Positions 17,866 through 27,688 of a DNA stretch of 61,849 nt are shown here, one piece after another. The position numbers and the translations under genes are program-made. The first letter of the stretch is position 1; each line of letters begins with the position of its first letter. Source of the DNA: Flavobacteriaceae bacterium UBA3159 (GTDB lineage: Bacteria > Bacteroidota > Bacteroidia > Flavobacteriales > Flavobacteriaceae); NCBI GenBank assembly GCA_002364535.1, contig DEYL01000046.1:1-61849 (forward strand), read 5' to 3'. Under the pieces are notes generated by a model. It saw only the letters and a list, made by a program, of their open reading frames with translations, was not told where the DNA came from and made no database searches.

Positions 17866-18954
17866 CTAAAGGTCTTGTGTTAGCGATCTTACAATCTTAT
17901 TTTCTGACATAAAGGTTTTAAAAATGACCTTTAGTGCTGTGTATATGGGAATGGCAACGATCATTCCCGTAGTGCCCATCAGGGTTCCTCCGGCGATAAT
18001 CATAATAAAAATTTCCAGTGGATGTGATTTGACGCTGTTGGAAAAAATAAAAGGTTGACTGAAAAAGTTATCGATCAATTGTCCGATAAAGAAACCGATC
18101 ATTACATAGACTGTCTTGGGCAAGATCACAGCGCTAAAATCAGCTTCCACATTACTAGTCATGGTAAGGAACATCATCAAAACGGCACCAATCAAAGGAC
18201 CTATGTAGGGGATCAGGTTGAGCAAGGCACACAAAAATGCGATGACAATTGCATTTTTGATCCCGAAGATCAGCAGAATAATGCTGTACATGACCAGAAG
18301 TATACTGATTTGAAGCAACAGCCCCAAAAAATAACTGGAGAGTAAATTTTTAATTTTTTCGAAAGACTTTTTCATTCGTCCCTCACTTTTGTCATTGACA
18401 AAAACCAAAATAGCATTTTCTAAAATATGGCTGTCTTTTAATAAAAAAAACGAAATGAAGGTAACCGAAAACAAACCGATGGTAAAACTACCCAGTATGC
18501 TCAATAAATGATTTAAAAACTCAGGAATCGCTCCAAGGTTATCCGTGTTAATGATATTTTTCAGAGAAGAATACTGTGCTATGTTTGTAGGATCTAAATT
18601 AATAAACAGACTGATTTCATTCATCAATTTTTCAAATTTGTACTCCAACTCATCGACACTGAGCAATGATAAGTTTTCACCTTGTTGGATCACCAATGGA
18701 ATGAATAGGGAGATGATTCCGAAAAGAACGCCTACCAATACCAAAAGGGAAAAACTAGCGGCCAGTAAATTGTTAAACTTGAGTTTGTTTTTAAGGAACA
18801 ATACGATGGGACGGCCGATCAAGGAGATGATGGCAGCAACGACGAGATATATCAGCAAAACCTTTAATTCCATCAGTAGAAATATTCCCAATGAAATCAA
18901 TCCTAGCTTGAGAATTGCATTGATAATACCTTGGGAAATATTTTTAGTTTCCAT
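17866..18954 (-). CDS. AI-2E family (PerM-like) membrane transporter
   Basis: A 362-residue inner-membrane protein with about seven to eight hydrophobic segments. A long amphipathic loop (residues 95-150, with DELEYKFEKLMNEISLFI) separates the first three helices from the rest. The C-terminal core holds NLIPYIGPLIGAVLMMFLT and GGTLMGTTGMIVAIPIYTALKV, the family signature. The family includes the TqsA exporter and Na+/H+ antiporters; the substrate here cannot be told. It converges with the nitronate monooxygenase gene, with stops 8 bases apart. Confidence 0.9.
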   Translation of the reverse strand: METKNISQGIINAILKLGLISLGIFLLMELKVLLIYLVVAAIISLIGRPIVLFLKNKLKFNNLLAASFSLLVLVGVLFGIISLFIPLVIQQGENLSLLSVDELEYKFEKLMNEISLFINLDPTNIAQYSSLKNIINTDNLGAIPEFLNHLLSILGSFTIGLFSVTFISFFLLKDSHILENAILVFVNDKSEGRMKKSFEKIKNLLSSYFLGLLLQISILLVMYSIILLIFGIKNAIVIAFLCALLNLIPYIGPLIGAVLMMFLTMTSNVEADFSAVILPKTVYVMIGFFIGQLIDNFFSQPFIFSNSVKSHPLEIFIMIIAGGTLMGTTGMIVAIPIYTALKVIFKTFMSENKIVRSLTQDL

Positions 18955-19381
18955 ATGCTAAAGATATGCAAAAATTAAGCTTGATTTTATATTTAAAATT
19001 TCATCAGGAGTACTCCATTTTAGCTCCCTTTTACAATAACTATTTGTGCATAAAAAACATTCAAAAAAAAACAAATTACTTTCCCAGAAAGGAAACTATT
19101 TTGTTTTATCAAAGAACCTTTTAAATTGGACACTCTTCATAGGACTGTGGTTAGACAGGGAGGGTAAGGGGGTACTCTCTGAACCCCTTTCAAAACTTTG
19201 TAAACCTTGTTATTAAAAAAGAAATTTAGAATCCAAAACCAGTGCTAACCACAAAAAACACAATGATTTTCACAATGGACACAAAAAAAACATTTTCCCA
19301 CACAAAAAATTGACTTCATCGAATCTTTGATTTCATACGCCTGGCTGTCAGCAGTCAGGGTAGAAGCGATAGCTTATCTAT
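18955..19381. other. Intergenic region, no gene recognised
   Basis: About 430 AT-rich bases with A-runs between the AI-2E gene and rsmE, both on the minus strand. I see no credible frame, tRNA or strong terminator. Its size suggests it may hold a decayed gene or regulatory DNA for the AI-2E gene. Confidence 0.5.
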
Positions 19382-20107
19382 TTATAAGGATTTCGATTTT
19401 GAAATATCACGAAGAATAGCCACTTGGCTACAGGCCACGATGGCTGCTGTTTCGGTTCTCAATCTTTGTGAACTCAATGTGATTGCCTTAAAAGAATGAT
19501 TTTGAGCGGTTTTGATCTCCCGTATAGAAAAATCGCCTTCCGGGCCAATCATGATCAATATTTCATTGTTTAAATCTCCAATTTGGTGTAAGGGGATCCT
19601 GTTTCCGTTTTGACAATGCGCAATCAACTTGGTTTGTGGTTGATCAAATTTCATCAATGCCTCAAATGAAATCATGGGATTGAGTTGCGGCAAGAGATAT
19701 TGCGCAGATTGTTTAAGTGCTCCCACCAATATTTTTTTCATCCTTTCGGGTTTAAGGGTTTTTCTTTCGGAGTGGTCGCAAAGCATGGGAGTAATTTCGG
19801 TAACCCCTATTTCAGTCGCTTTTTCCAAAAACCATTCCAAACGATCGATACTTTTGGTTGGAGCAATAGCGATGTGTAAGGGAACGATTTTATTTTGGTG
19901 CAATGTGGCTTCCGTTTTTTTGGCGGCTGCATTACGGCTGTCATTACTGGTAATTTGTCCTTTCCATTCCAATCCTTTACCATTGGTCACATAGATCAAT
20001 TCGCCTACTTTTTTTCGTAATACCTTGCTCATGTGTCGACTTTCCTCCGAACCAAAGATTAGGGATTCGTCATTTGCACTTAGATTTTCATTATAAAATA
20101 GTTCCAT
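19382..20107 (-). CDS. rsmE: 16S rRNA (uracil-1498-N3)-methyltransferase
   Basis: A 241-residue SPOUT methyltransferase that methylates U1498 of 16S rRNA in the decoding centre. The N-terminal PUA-like part includes ESRHMSKVLRKKVGEL. The SAM-binding trefoil knot is formed by KATEIGVTEITPM, IGPEGDFS (near residue 190) and the final LSSQRLRTETAAI. Length and order are standard. It starts 2 bases after the tsaD stop, so both RNA-modification genes are one operon on the minus strand. Confidence 0.95.
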   Translation of the reverse strand: MELFYNENLSANDESLIFGSEESRHMSKVLRKKVGELIYVTNGKGLEWKGQITSNDSRNAAAKKTEATLHQNKIVPLHIAIAPTKSIDRLEWFLEKATEIGVTEITPMLCDHSERKTLKPERMKKILVGALKQSAQYLLPQLNPMISFEALMKFDQPQTKLIAHCQNGNRIPLHQIGDLNNEILIMIGPEGDFSIREIKTAQNHSFKAITLSSQRLRTETAAIVACSQVAILRDISKSKSL

Positions 20108-20109
20108 GA

Positions 20110-21129
20110 TTAGAGGGATAATCTTGCACTTACCGATTGGTTCATTGACCCAAATTGATGGTTCAAAAATTTATAATAACCTACGATCCCGATCATGGCA
20201 GCATTGTCTGTAGTGTATTGAAAGGGGGGTAGAAATACTTCCCATTGATCTAAATTGGCTTTTTGACCCAATAGCCTTCTTATTTCGGAGTTTGCAGCCA
20301 CCCCTCCGCCAATGACTACGCTGTTGAGGTCATATTTTTCCTTGGCAATGATTATTTTATTCATGATTACTGTCACCAATGTTTTTTGAATAGAGGCACA
20401 AAGATCGTTTAGGTTTTCTTCAATAAAGCTTGGATTTTTCATGCAGTTTTTATGGACCAAATTGATAAAGGCGGTTTTAAGTCCACTATATGAAACGTCC
20501 AAGCCATCCACCTTAGGGATAGGAAAATCGAAGGCCTGAGGGTTGCCCTCTTTGGCAAATAGGTCAATTTCGGGGCCAGCAGGATAATTCAAACCCATGA
20601 TCTTTCCGCATTTGTCAAAGGCTTCTCCTATGGCATCGTCAAGGGTTTTCCCTATTTCCTTCATCTCAAAATGACTTTTTACCAAAACTAACTGGGTATG
20701 TCCACCGGATAGGGTTACTCCCAGAAATGGGAATTTAGGTGCAGGCTGATCTTCATTTTTAATAAAGTGACAAAGCAGGTGAGCCTGCATGTGATTGACC
20801 GCAATCAAGGGTATGTCCAGACTTAGGGCAAGCGACTTTGCAAAAGCACTTCCAACCAATAGGGATCCCAATAAACCCGGACCTCTAGTATAGGCAATTG
20901 CAGAAAGCTCTTTTTTATCGATATTTGCAATGGAAAGAGCTTGTTGAACGACAGGAACGATGTTGGCTTGATGTGCCCTTGAAGCCAATTCAGGGACCAC
21001 TCCACCATAGGACCTATGGATTTTTTGGTTGGCAATACAATTCGAAAGAACCAGATTGTCTTTCAGAATGGCAGCAGCAGTATCGTCGCAAGAAGATTCT
21101 ATTCCTAAAATGTAACTTGTTTTTTTCAT
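20110..21129 (-). CDS. tsaD: tRNA N6-adenosine threonylcarbamoyltransferase
   Basis: A 339-residue ASKHA-fold enzyme that transfers the threonylcarbamoyl group to A37 of ANN-reading tRNAs together with TsaB and TsaE. ILGIESSCDDTAAA opens the protein. The metal-binding histidines are H113 and H117 in NHMQAHLL. SGGHTQLV and the C-terminal DNAAMIG complete the signature. The other Tsa genes are not in the window. It is divergent from tamB and in operon with rsmE. Confidence 0.97.
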   Translation of the reverse strand: MKKTSYILGIESSCDDTAAAILKDNLVLSNCIANQKIHRSYGGVVPELASRAHQANIVPVVQQALSIANIDKKELSAIAYTRGPGLLGSLLVGSAFAKSLALSLDIPLIAVNHMQAHLLCHFIKNEDQPAPKFPFLGVTLSGGHTQLVLVKSHFEMKEIGKTLDDAIGEAFDKCGKIMGLNYPAGPEIDLFAKEGNPQAFDFPIPKVDGLDVSYSGLKTAFINLVHKNCMKNPSFIEENLNDLCASIQKTLVTVIMNKIIIAKEKYDLNSVVIGGGVAANSEIRRLLGQKANLDQWEVFLPPFQYTTDNAAMIGIVGYYKFLNHQFGSMNQSVSARLSL

Positions 21130-21149
21130 ATCAATTTGCCCAACGGCAA

Positions 21150-21157
21150 CAAAAATA
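21150..21157 (-). promoter_or_regulatory. Candidate -7 element of the tsaD-rsmE promoter
   Basis: The minus strand reads TATTTTTG, a match to the Bacteroidota TAnnTTTG -7 consensus, 20 bases before the tsaD start. A TTTG lies 24 bases further upstream, slightly beyond the usual -33 spacing, so only the -7 element is supported. Confidence 0.35.
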
Positions 21158-21206
21158 AAGGTTTACCATCAAAAAGTTATACAAATTTGCTCCCATACTA
21201 GTACTG

Positions 21207-24200
21207 ATGATCATTTTTCTATCATTGGTGAGCTTATTAGTGATCAGTATTCCGGCTGTTCAGACCCATTTGGCCAATCGATTGACCCAAAAAATCAATC
21301 AAAATTTTCAGACAGAGATGAAAGTTGAAGGTGTTGCTATTGGATTTGACGGTGAAGTAAACTTGTCCTCTTTTTTTATCGCAGACCATCATTCTGATAC
21401 TCTGTTTTACTCCAAAAAATTTAAAACGGACCTTTACAGTCTAGGCCAGTGGGTCAATGGTAATTTATTTTTTTCAACCACTGAATTTGAAGATGTTTTT
21501 TTAAAGATCACCCAATATGAGGGGGAAGAAAACAATGCTCTTTTTCAGTTTACAGAAAAGCTTTTGGCCCACGCTGAACTCCAAAGTGATCGCCCTGTTT
21601 TTGTTAGGATAGACGATCTAAACGTTACCGAAGGCCGTTTTTTGATGGTTGATCAAAATAGCTCTGATAAACCATTGCAGTTTGAAAACATCAACCTTAA
21701 TGCAAATGATTTTTTCGTGGTAAACGATGGTGTGGAAGTGGCTTTAAAAAATCTAAAATTTGATTCTAAAGATTACGGTAAATTCAATTTAAAAGAAGCA
21801 GATTTTTATTATAACACTTGTGCGATTGACATCCGTTCGTTTCGATTATTGTCTGGAGATACTCATCTACAGGGCAATATCAGCCTTTTACTCCCCAATG
21901 GAAATTTCCAGGAATTTTTTGATACAGCCCAGATTAATATGAACCTCAACGGTGTCTTTTCAGGGCTGCAGCTCGAGAATTTTATTGATTTACCCGAAGA
22001 TTTCCAGCCTTTAGAAATCAAGCTTTCTGCAAGGGGAAACCTCAATGACTTTGAATTTTTCAATTTTGAAGTTAATCAAGAGGCAATACAACTCAAGGCG
22101 AAGATCGACATCAAAGAGGCTTTTTCGCTCACTCCTGTAATGGCTTTCATTGATCTTGAGGATTTCAAAATTATTAGCTCCAAATTGACCCAAATCATTC
22201 CGGATTCCTATCATGATCAAATACCAAAACCCCTTCTCAATTATGAATCTTTTTTGGGTAGTGGGACTTTCTCATTTGAAGAAAATCAATTGAGAACAGA
22301 TATACAACTGTCAAATGGTGATACTCATATTGTAAACCGAAGTCTCTTTAATTTAGCGCGGGATCAATGGAAATTTAAACTGATTCGTTTTGAAGGTGTT
22401 TCAGAGATAAAAAAAATGGATTTATCTCCATGGCATCCAAACTTAGGATGGGTAACATCAAAATTTATGATTTCCGGGAATAGGAGAGATGCGGGTAATT
22501 TTAACCTCAATTTTGATGTTGATGTTGATGAAATACTTCTAGATGATAAAGAAATCAATAGTATTAATGTAGAGGGTGAATTAAAAGAGGAGGAATTAAC
22601 AGTTGATTTTACAGTAGCAGATGAGTACATAAAGGCGACCTCCGCCATAGCCTATTCTTGGGGAGAAGATCAGCGTAAATATCAATTTGACCTAAATTTA
22701 GACCAACTCAATCTTCATCTTTTGGATGGGGAACTGGGAGAGGGTAAGGCCATTTACTCCGGAGATTTAAATCTCTTTTTGGTGGGAGATACTTTTGACG
22801 ATATTCAAGGGAATCTACTGTTTAAAAATATCCAATTCGAAAATCGAATTCAAGTTTATTCCTTCAATGATTTTATTCTTGAAACCAGCCTTTCCAATCA
22901 AAAAAGAGTTATCAGAACCATTAATTCCGATATTATGAATATTAATGTAGAAGGTAAATTTCAATTGAGTAGGATAAATTCTCTTTTTTCCAATGCCATT
23001 GCTGAGGCCTTTCCTTTTGTTCCAAAGAAAAAGATTGATAAAACCCAAGAATTGGTTTACGACATCAGTGTACAAACCGACCATCTGAATGCTGTTTTCC
23101 CCAATTTAGTCATTGATAAAAAAGCTATTTTCAGAGGCGTTTTATCCACCGAGGACAATATCTCTAAAATGACCTTGAACATCCCCAAGATCTCTTTTAA
23201 AGATTTCAATGCAGAAAACATAGCGTTACATTTAGACAACCAAAATCCACTGTTTAACACTTTTATGTCGGTTGGAAATATAAAAAATGATGCTTATGAA
23301 ATTTCAGAATTTAATACCCTAGGGGTTAAAATAGGAGATACCCTCAATTTCAGGACTGAATTTTATGGAGGAAATGATAAAAATGATGTTTATAAACTGA
23401 ATTACGTACTCTCAGTTGACGCGTCTAAATCTGAGATTTTACTTAAGCCTTCAACCATTCAATTAGGGCATAATATTTGGAGCATTAACCCCAAATTGGA
23501 TCAACAACATTTAATATCATATGACATTGCCAGCCAAAGGGTTATGTTGAATTTCTTAGAAGCCCGATCGGGAGATGAACGTATTGAAATTAAGGGAAAT
23601 TATTTCTCTTCAGAAAATTTTGGACTTTCACTGAATTTAGATAGTGTATCCCTTCAAAATTTAGCCCTTTCCAGTGAAGATTTTGATTTTAAAGGATCAA
23701 TCGATATGAATCTAGACATTCAACGCTCAACTTCCGATAACACCCTAGAATTTAATGGGTCTATAGATGATTTTGTTTTAAACGAACTTGAAATGGGTTC
23801 GTTGCGGTTTTTTACTTCGGGAAATACCCAATTAAACTCCTATGAAATTAACTTGTTGTTGTCCCATCGAGGAAATACCACCATGTCGGCCGAGGGAAGT
23901 ATTCTGGGTTTTGATCAATCACCCCGACTTGATCTGAATTTTAATTTTGATGATTTTGATCTCTCTTTTCTCACTCCCGTAGGAGCAGGGGATATTGATG
24001 ATATCACAGGAATGGTGTCGGGTATTATAAATCTGTGGGGACCCATAGATGCTCCCAAACACAATGGACAATTGATTCTAAATGAGGGGGGAATTAGTGT
24101 ACCAGACATCAATACCGAGTACAAAATTTCAAACGGTACAAAAGTTACTTTAGTAGATCAAAGTTTCAATTTTGAGAAGACCACAATTAATGATACCCGA

Positions 24201-25598
24201 TTTGGCACTCAGGCTGAATTGAATGGGCAAATTAATCATTTAAATTTTTCAGATTGGGATTTTGATCTCAATATATCATCAGACAGAATTCTAATGCTCA
24301 ATATTCCGGAGGATGTGGATGAGGTTTTTTTTGGAGATGGTTTTTTGGGCGGTAAGGTTCACCTGCATGGCCCTTCAAAGAATTTAACTATAGATGTGGT
24401 TGGAGTTACAGGGGAAGGAACAAGTATCAAAATTCCCTGGGCCGAAGACTATGGATTGGCAGATAAGTCTTTTATGAAGTTTGTTGACAAGAAAAAAGTC
24501 AATAAAACGCAGCAGCAAAGCAATGACAAATCCTACAGTTTCTCAGGCTTGCAAATGAACTTTGAATTGGATGTGAATAATAATGCAGAAATTAAAGTTG
24601 TGATTGATAAAGAATCCGGCAGTTTTTTGAGTGGCCATGGAGCAGGGAATATTTTGATGGAAATTGATACCAATGGAAAATTCAATATGTGGGGAGATTT
24701 TATTACATATGATGGGATTTACAATTTTAAAAACTTAAGTGTCATTGACAAGAAATTCAATCTCAAGCAAGGAGGAACCATTGTTTGGGAGGGTGATCCT
24801 CTGGGTGCTCAAATGGATTTGGAAGCAGTTTACCAAGTACCCGGTGGCGCAAACCCTGCCATATTATTGGACAACCCTAACTTTAACAGGAAAATCCCCA
24901 CAGAGGTTTTAATCAGACTTCAAGGAAACCTGCTCAAACCCGATGACCCAATTTTTGAAATTGATTTTCCCAATACCAGTGCAGTGGTTACCTCCGAAAT
25001 AAACTATCGCTTGGCAGATCCTCAAATCAGTCAATTGCAATCCATATCATTGTTGTCGCAAGGAATATTTATCAATGAGGTATCTTTAAGTGTGCAAGGA
25101 ATTACCAACAATTTATATGAAAAAGCCTCTGATCTTTTTAGTAATATAATGGGTGACGATGAGGGAAAACTACAAGTTGGACTCAATTATTTGCAAGGTG
25201 ATAAAAGCAGGGTTTTGGACATCAATTCTGAAGATCGGTTGGGGCTGACACTTTCTACACAGATCACGGACAAGATTTTACTCAATGGAAAAATTGGTGT
25301 TCCGGTGGATGGGATTGAAGAAACCCTTATCGTCGGCGATTTACAGATAGATTTTATACTGAATGAAGAGGGCAGTTTAAAAGCCAAGGTTTTTAACAAG
25401 GAAAATGAGTTTAGGTACATTGGTGACGAACTGGGATACACTCAGGGGGTTGGATTATCTTATCAAGTTGATTTTGAAACTTTTAGAGAGCTCATTAACA
25501 AAATCATCAAAGGAAATCAGTTAAGCCAAGCCTCTCAAGAGGAGTCCCTCTTTTCGGAACCTTCTGATGTGGGTGTAAATTTTATCAATAAAAATTAA
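21207..25598 (+). CDS. TamB-like translocation/assembly module protein (DUF490)
   Basis: A 1463-residue envelope protein. The ATG at 21207 starts inside a hydrophobic anchor, MIIFLSLVSLLVISIPAVQ. The frame is open upstream back to 21159 without ATG (reading KKLYKFAPILVL), so a non-AUG start giving a longer, lysine-flanked anchor is possible. The long middle is made of repeated strand pairs with aspartate/asparagine turns, as in the lipid-conducting beta-taco of AsmA/TamB proteins. The last 350 residues hold the TamB domain (SFLSGHGAGNILMEID, GGTIVWEGDPLGAQMDLEAV, NTSAVVTSEINYRL). It should bridge inner and outer membranes in lipid transport or outer-membrane assembly. No TamA lies beside it. 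Confidence 0.92.
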   Translation: MIIFLSLVSLLVISIPAVQTHLANRLTQKINQNFQTEMKVEGVAIGFDGEVNLSSFFIADHHSDTLFYSKKFKTDLYSLGQWVNGNLFFSTTEFEDVFLKITQYEGEENNALFQFTEKLLAHAELQSDRPVFVRIDDLNVTEGRFLMVDQNSSDKPLQFENINLNANDFFVVNDGVEVALKNLKFDSKDYGKFNLKEADFYYNTCAIDIRSFRLLSGDTHLQGNISLLLPNGNFQEFFDTAQINMNLNGVFSGLQLENFIDLPEDFQPLEIKLSARGNLNDFEFFNFEVNQEAIQLKAKIDIKEAFSLTPVMAFIDLEDFKIISSKLTQIIPDSYHDQIPKPLLNYESFLGSGTFSFEENQLRTDIQLSNGDTHIVNRSLFNLARDQWKFKLIRFEGVSEIKKMDLSPWHPNLGWVTSKFMISGNRRDAGNFNLNFDVDVDEILLDDKEINSINVEGELKEEELTVDFTVADEYIKATSAIAYSWGEDQRKYQFDLNLDQLNLHLLDGELGEGKAIYSGDLNLFLVGDTFDDIQGNLLFKNIQFENRIQVYSFNDFILETSLSNQKRVIRTINSDIMNINVEGKFQLSRINSLFSNAIAEAFPFVPKKKIDKTQELVYDISVQTDHLNAVFPNLVIDKKAIFRGVLSTEDNISKMTLNIPKISFKDFNAENIALHLDNQNPLFNTFMSVGNIKNDAYEISEFNTLGVKIGDTLNFRTEFYGGNDKNDVYKLNYVLSVDASKSEILLKPSTIQLGHNIWSINPKLDQQHLISYDIASQRVMLNFLEARSGDERIEIKGNYFSSENFGLSLNLDSVSLQNLALSSEDFDFKGSIDMNLDIQRSTSDNTLEFNGSIDDFVLNELEMGSLRFFTSGNTQLNSYEINLLLSHRGNTTMSAEGSILGFDQSPRLDLNFNFDDFDLSFLTPVGAGDIDDITGMVSGIINLWGPIDAPKHNGQLILNEGGISVPDINTEYKISNGTKVTLVDQSFNFEKTTINDTRFGTQAELNGQINHLNFSDWDFDLNISSDRILMLNIPEDVDEVFFGDGFLGGKVHLHGPSKNLTIDVVGVTGEGTSIKIPWAEDYGLADKSFMKFVDKKKVNKTQQQSNDKSYSFSGLQMNFELDVNNNAEIKVVIDKESGSFLSGHGAGNILMEIDTNGKFNMWGDFITYDGIYNFKNLSVIDKKFNLKQGGTIVWEGDPLGAQMDLEAVYQVPGGANPAILLDNPNFNRKIPTEVLIRLQGNLLKPDDPIFEIDFPNTSAVVTSEINYRLADPQISQLQSISLLSQGIFINEVSLSVQGITNNLYEKASDLFSNIMGDDEGKLQVGLNYLQGDKSRVLDINSEDRLGLTLSTQITDKILLNGKIGVPVDGIEETLIVGDLQIDFILNEEGSLKAKVFNKENEFRYIGDELGYTQGVGLSYQVDFETFRELINKIIKGNQLSQASQEESLFSEPSDVGVNFINKN

Positions 25599-25664
25599 CT
25601 AAAAAAGAGACCTTCTGATGAGTTTACTTTGTATTAATAATTAAATTTGCCTTTTATTTTGCCG

Positions 25665-26651
25665 ATGCCAACCAAAATAATCAATATAGGTGTTCTAACC
25701 TCTGGAGGAGATTCCCCAGGAATGAATGCTGCCGTTAGGGCTGTAGTTAGGACTTGTGCTTTTCACAATTTGGGATGTTTTGGGATTTATCAGGGTTATC
25801 AAGGATTAATTGATAACAATATGGAACCTATGAATGCCCGAAGTGTAAAAGACATCATTAATAAAGGTGGTACCATTCTTAAATCAGCAAGATGCCTCGA
25901 GTTCAGGACCCCTGAAGGGAGAAAAATTGCTCACGAGAATCTCAAAAAAAATAAAATTGATGGTCTTGTAGTTATTGGTGGAGATGGTTCTTTTACCGGA
26001 GCCATGATATTTCAAAAAGAATTTTCTTTTCCTGTTGTAGGAATTCCCGGAACCATTGACAATGACATTCAAGGGACAAGATACACCTTGGGATATGATA
26101 CGGCTTTGAACACTGTTATAGATGCCATTGATAAAATTAGAGATACGGCAAGTTCCCATAATCGCTTGTTTTTTGTCGAAGTAATGGGAAGGGATGCAGG
26201 CCATATAGCACTTAACGCAGGTATTGGAGCAGGTGCTGAGGAAATACTCATTCCCGAGGAGGATATGGGACTAGAACGTTTGTTGGAATCCCTTAAAAGA
26301 AGTGAAAAATCAGGAAAATCATCTAGTATAGTCGTAGTAGCTGAAGGTGATAAAACCGGAGAAAATGTTTTCGAAATAGCTTCATATATTGAAAAAAACC
26401 TCCCTTATTACGAGGTAAGGGTATCGGTATTGGGGCACATGCAAAGGGGTGGAACCCCTTCTTGCTTTGATAGGGTATTGGCCTCACGTATGGGGGTCTT
26501 TGCGGTGGAAAGTCTGTTGGAGGGAAATTCTAATAAAATGGTTGGAATCATCGACGAAACCATAACCCTGACCCCACTGGAGGATGCCATCAAAGGAAAA
26601 TCCCAAATAAATAATAATCTCATTAGAGTTTCAGACATATTATCTATATAA
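25665..26651 (+). CDS. pfkA: ATP-dependent 6-phosphofructokinase
   Basis: A 328-residue protein from the ATG at 25665; a TTG 18 bases upstream is a weaker start. It makes fructose 1,6-bisphosphate in glycolysis. The nucleotide loop is VLTSGGDSPGMNAAVRA. IGGDGS carries the glycine typical of ATP-using enzymes (PPi-using ones have GGDDS), and PGTIDND holds the catalytic aspartate with G, not K, before TIDND, again the ATP type. MGRDAGHIAL and GHMQRGGTPSCFDR bind fructose 6-phosphate. It leads a three-gene run with gapA and a BadF-type kinase, spaced 28 and 10 bases. Confidence 0.97.
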   Translation: MPTKIINIGVLTSGGDSPGMNAAVRAVVRTCAFHNLGCFGIYQGYQGLIDNNMEPMNARSVKDIINKGGTILKSARCLEFRTPEGRKIAHENLKKNKIDGLVVIGGDGSFTGAMIFQKEFSFPVVGIPGTIDNDIQGTRYTLGYDTALNTVIDAIDKIRDTASSHNRLFFVEVMGRDAGHIALNAGIGAGAEEILIPEEDMGLERLLESLKRSEKSGKSSSIVVVAEGDKTGENVFEIASYIEKNLPYYEVRVSVLGHMQRGGTPSCFDRVLASRMGVFAVESLLEGNSNKMVGIIDETITLTPLEDAIKGKSQINNNLIRVSDILSI

Positions 26652-26679
26652 ATACAAATTAAATTAAAACACAAATAGA

Positions 26680-27678
26680 ATGGCTTTAAAAATTGGAATT
26701 AATGGTTTTGGAAGAATAGGAAGACTCGTTTTTCGCTCCGCTATGAAGCAGTCTGATGTTTCAATTGTGGCAGTCAATGACCTTTTGGATGTAAACCATT
26801 TGGCATATCTCTTAAAGTATGATTCAGTTCACGGATCATATGACGGTGAAGTATCCGTAAAAGGAAACAACTTATTGGTTGATGGTGAAGAAATTCAGAT
26901 TACTGCCGAACGTAATCCTGCCGATATAGGTTGGGGTGATATGGGTGTGGAAATTGTAGCTGAATGTACAGGGATTTTCACCACGTTAGAAAAGGCTCAA
27001 GCTCATATTGATGGCGGTTCCAAAAAAGTGGTAATTTCAGCTCCTTCTGCCAATGCCCCGATGTTTGTTATGGGAGTTAATCATCTTGAAGCTACTGCTG
27101 ATCAAACCATTGTGTCAAATGCCTCTTGTACGACCAACTGTTTGGCACCTATTTCTAAAGTACTCCATGACAACTTTGAAATCGTTGAAGGCTTAATGAC
27201 CACGGTTCATGCCACCACTGCGACTCAATTTACAGTCGATGGCCCTTCCAAAAAAGATTTTAGAGGCGGAAGAAGTGCACTTCTAAATATTATGCCGGCC
27301 TCAACCGGTGCTGCCAAAGCAGTTACCAAAGTAATTCCTGCCCTAGCTGGGAAACTAACTGGTATGGCTTTTAGGGTTCCTACTGCCAATGTTTCTGTAG
27401 TAGATTTGACAGTAAAACTCAAAAAAGAAACCTCCTACGAAGAAATTAAAGCCGCCATGAAAGCTGCTTCTGAGAATGAAATGAAAGGTGTTTTGGGATA
27501 TTCCGAAGATCCTTTGGTTTCTCAGGATTTCGTTGGTGACATCAGAACTTCCATTTTTGATGTGGATGCTGGGATGGAGCTTAACTCCAGTTTTTACAAA
27601 ATTATCTCCTGGTATGACAATGAGTGTGGATATTCCAATAAATTGATTGACTTGGCTAAGCATATTCATCAATTATAA
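26680..27678 (+). CDS. gapA: Glyceraldehyde-3-phosphate dehydrogenase, type I
   Basis: A 332-residue glycolytic enzyme. The NAD-binding INGFGRIGRLVF opens the protein and the catalytic cysteine is C150 in SNASCTTNCLAP. The histidine partner is in TTVHATTATQ, and the phosphate-binding WYDNECGYSNK closes it. Length is standard. It follows pfkA by 28 bases and precedes a BadF/BadG-family kinase by 10, which looks like a glycolysis operon. The symbol follows the usual gapA naming; more than one GAPDH may exist in the genome. Confidence 0.96.
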   Translation: MALKIGINGFGRIGRLVFRSAMKQSDVSIVAVNDLLDVNHLAYLLKYDSVHGSYDGEVSVKGNNLLVDGEEIQITAERNPADIGWGDMGVEIVAECTGIFTTLEKAQAHIDGGSKKVVISAPSANAPMFVMGVNHLEATADQTIVSNASCTTNCLAPISKVLHDNFEIVEGLMTTVHATTATQFTVDGPSKKDFRGGRSALLNIMPASTGAAKAVTKVIPALAGKLTGMAFRVPTANVSVVDLTVKLKKETSYEEIKAAMKAASENEMKGVLGYSEDPLVSQDFVGDIRTSIFDVDAGMELNSSFYKIISWYDNECGYSNKLIDLAKHIHQL

Positions 27679-27688
27679 TTTGCTGTAA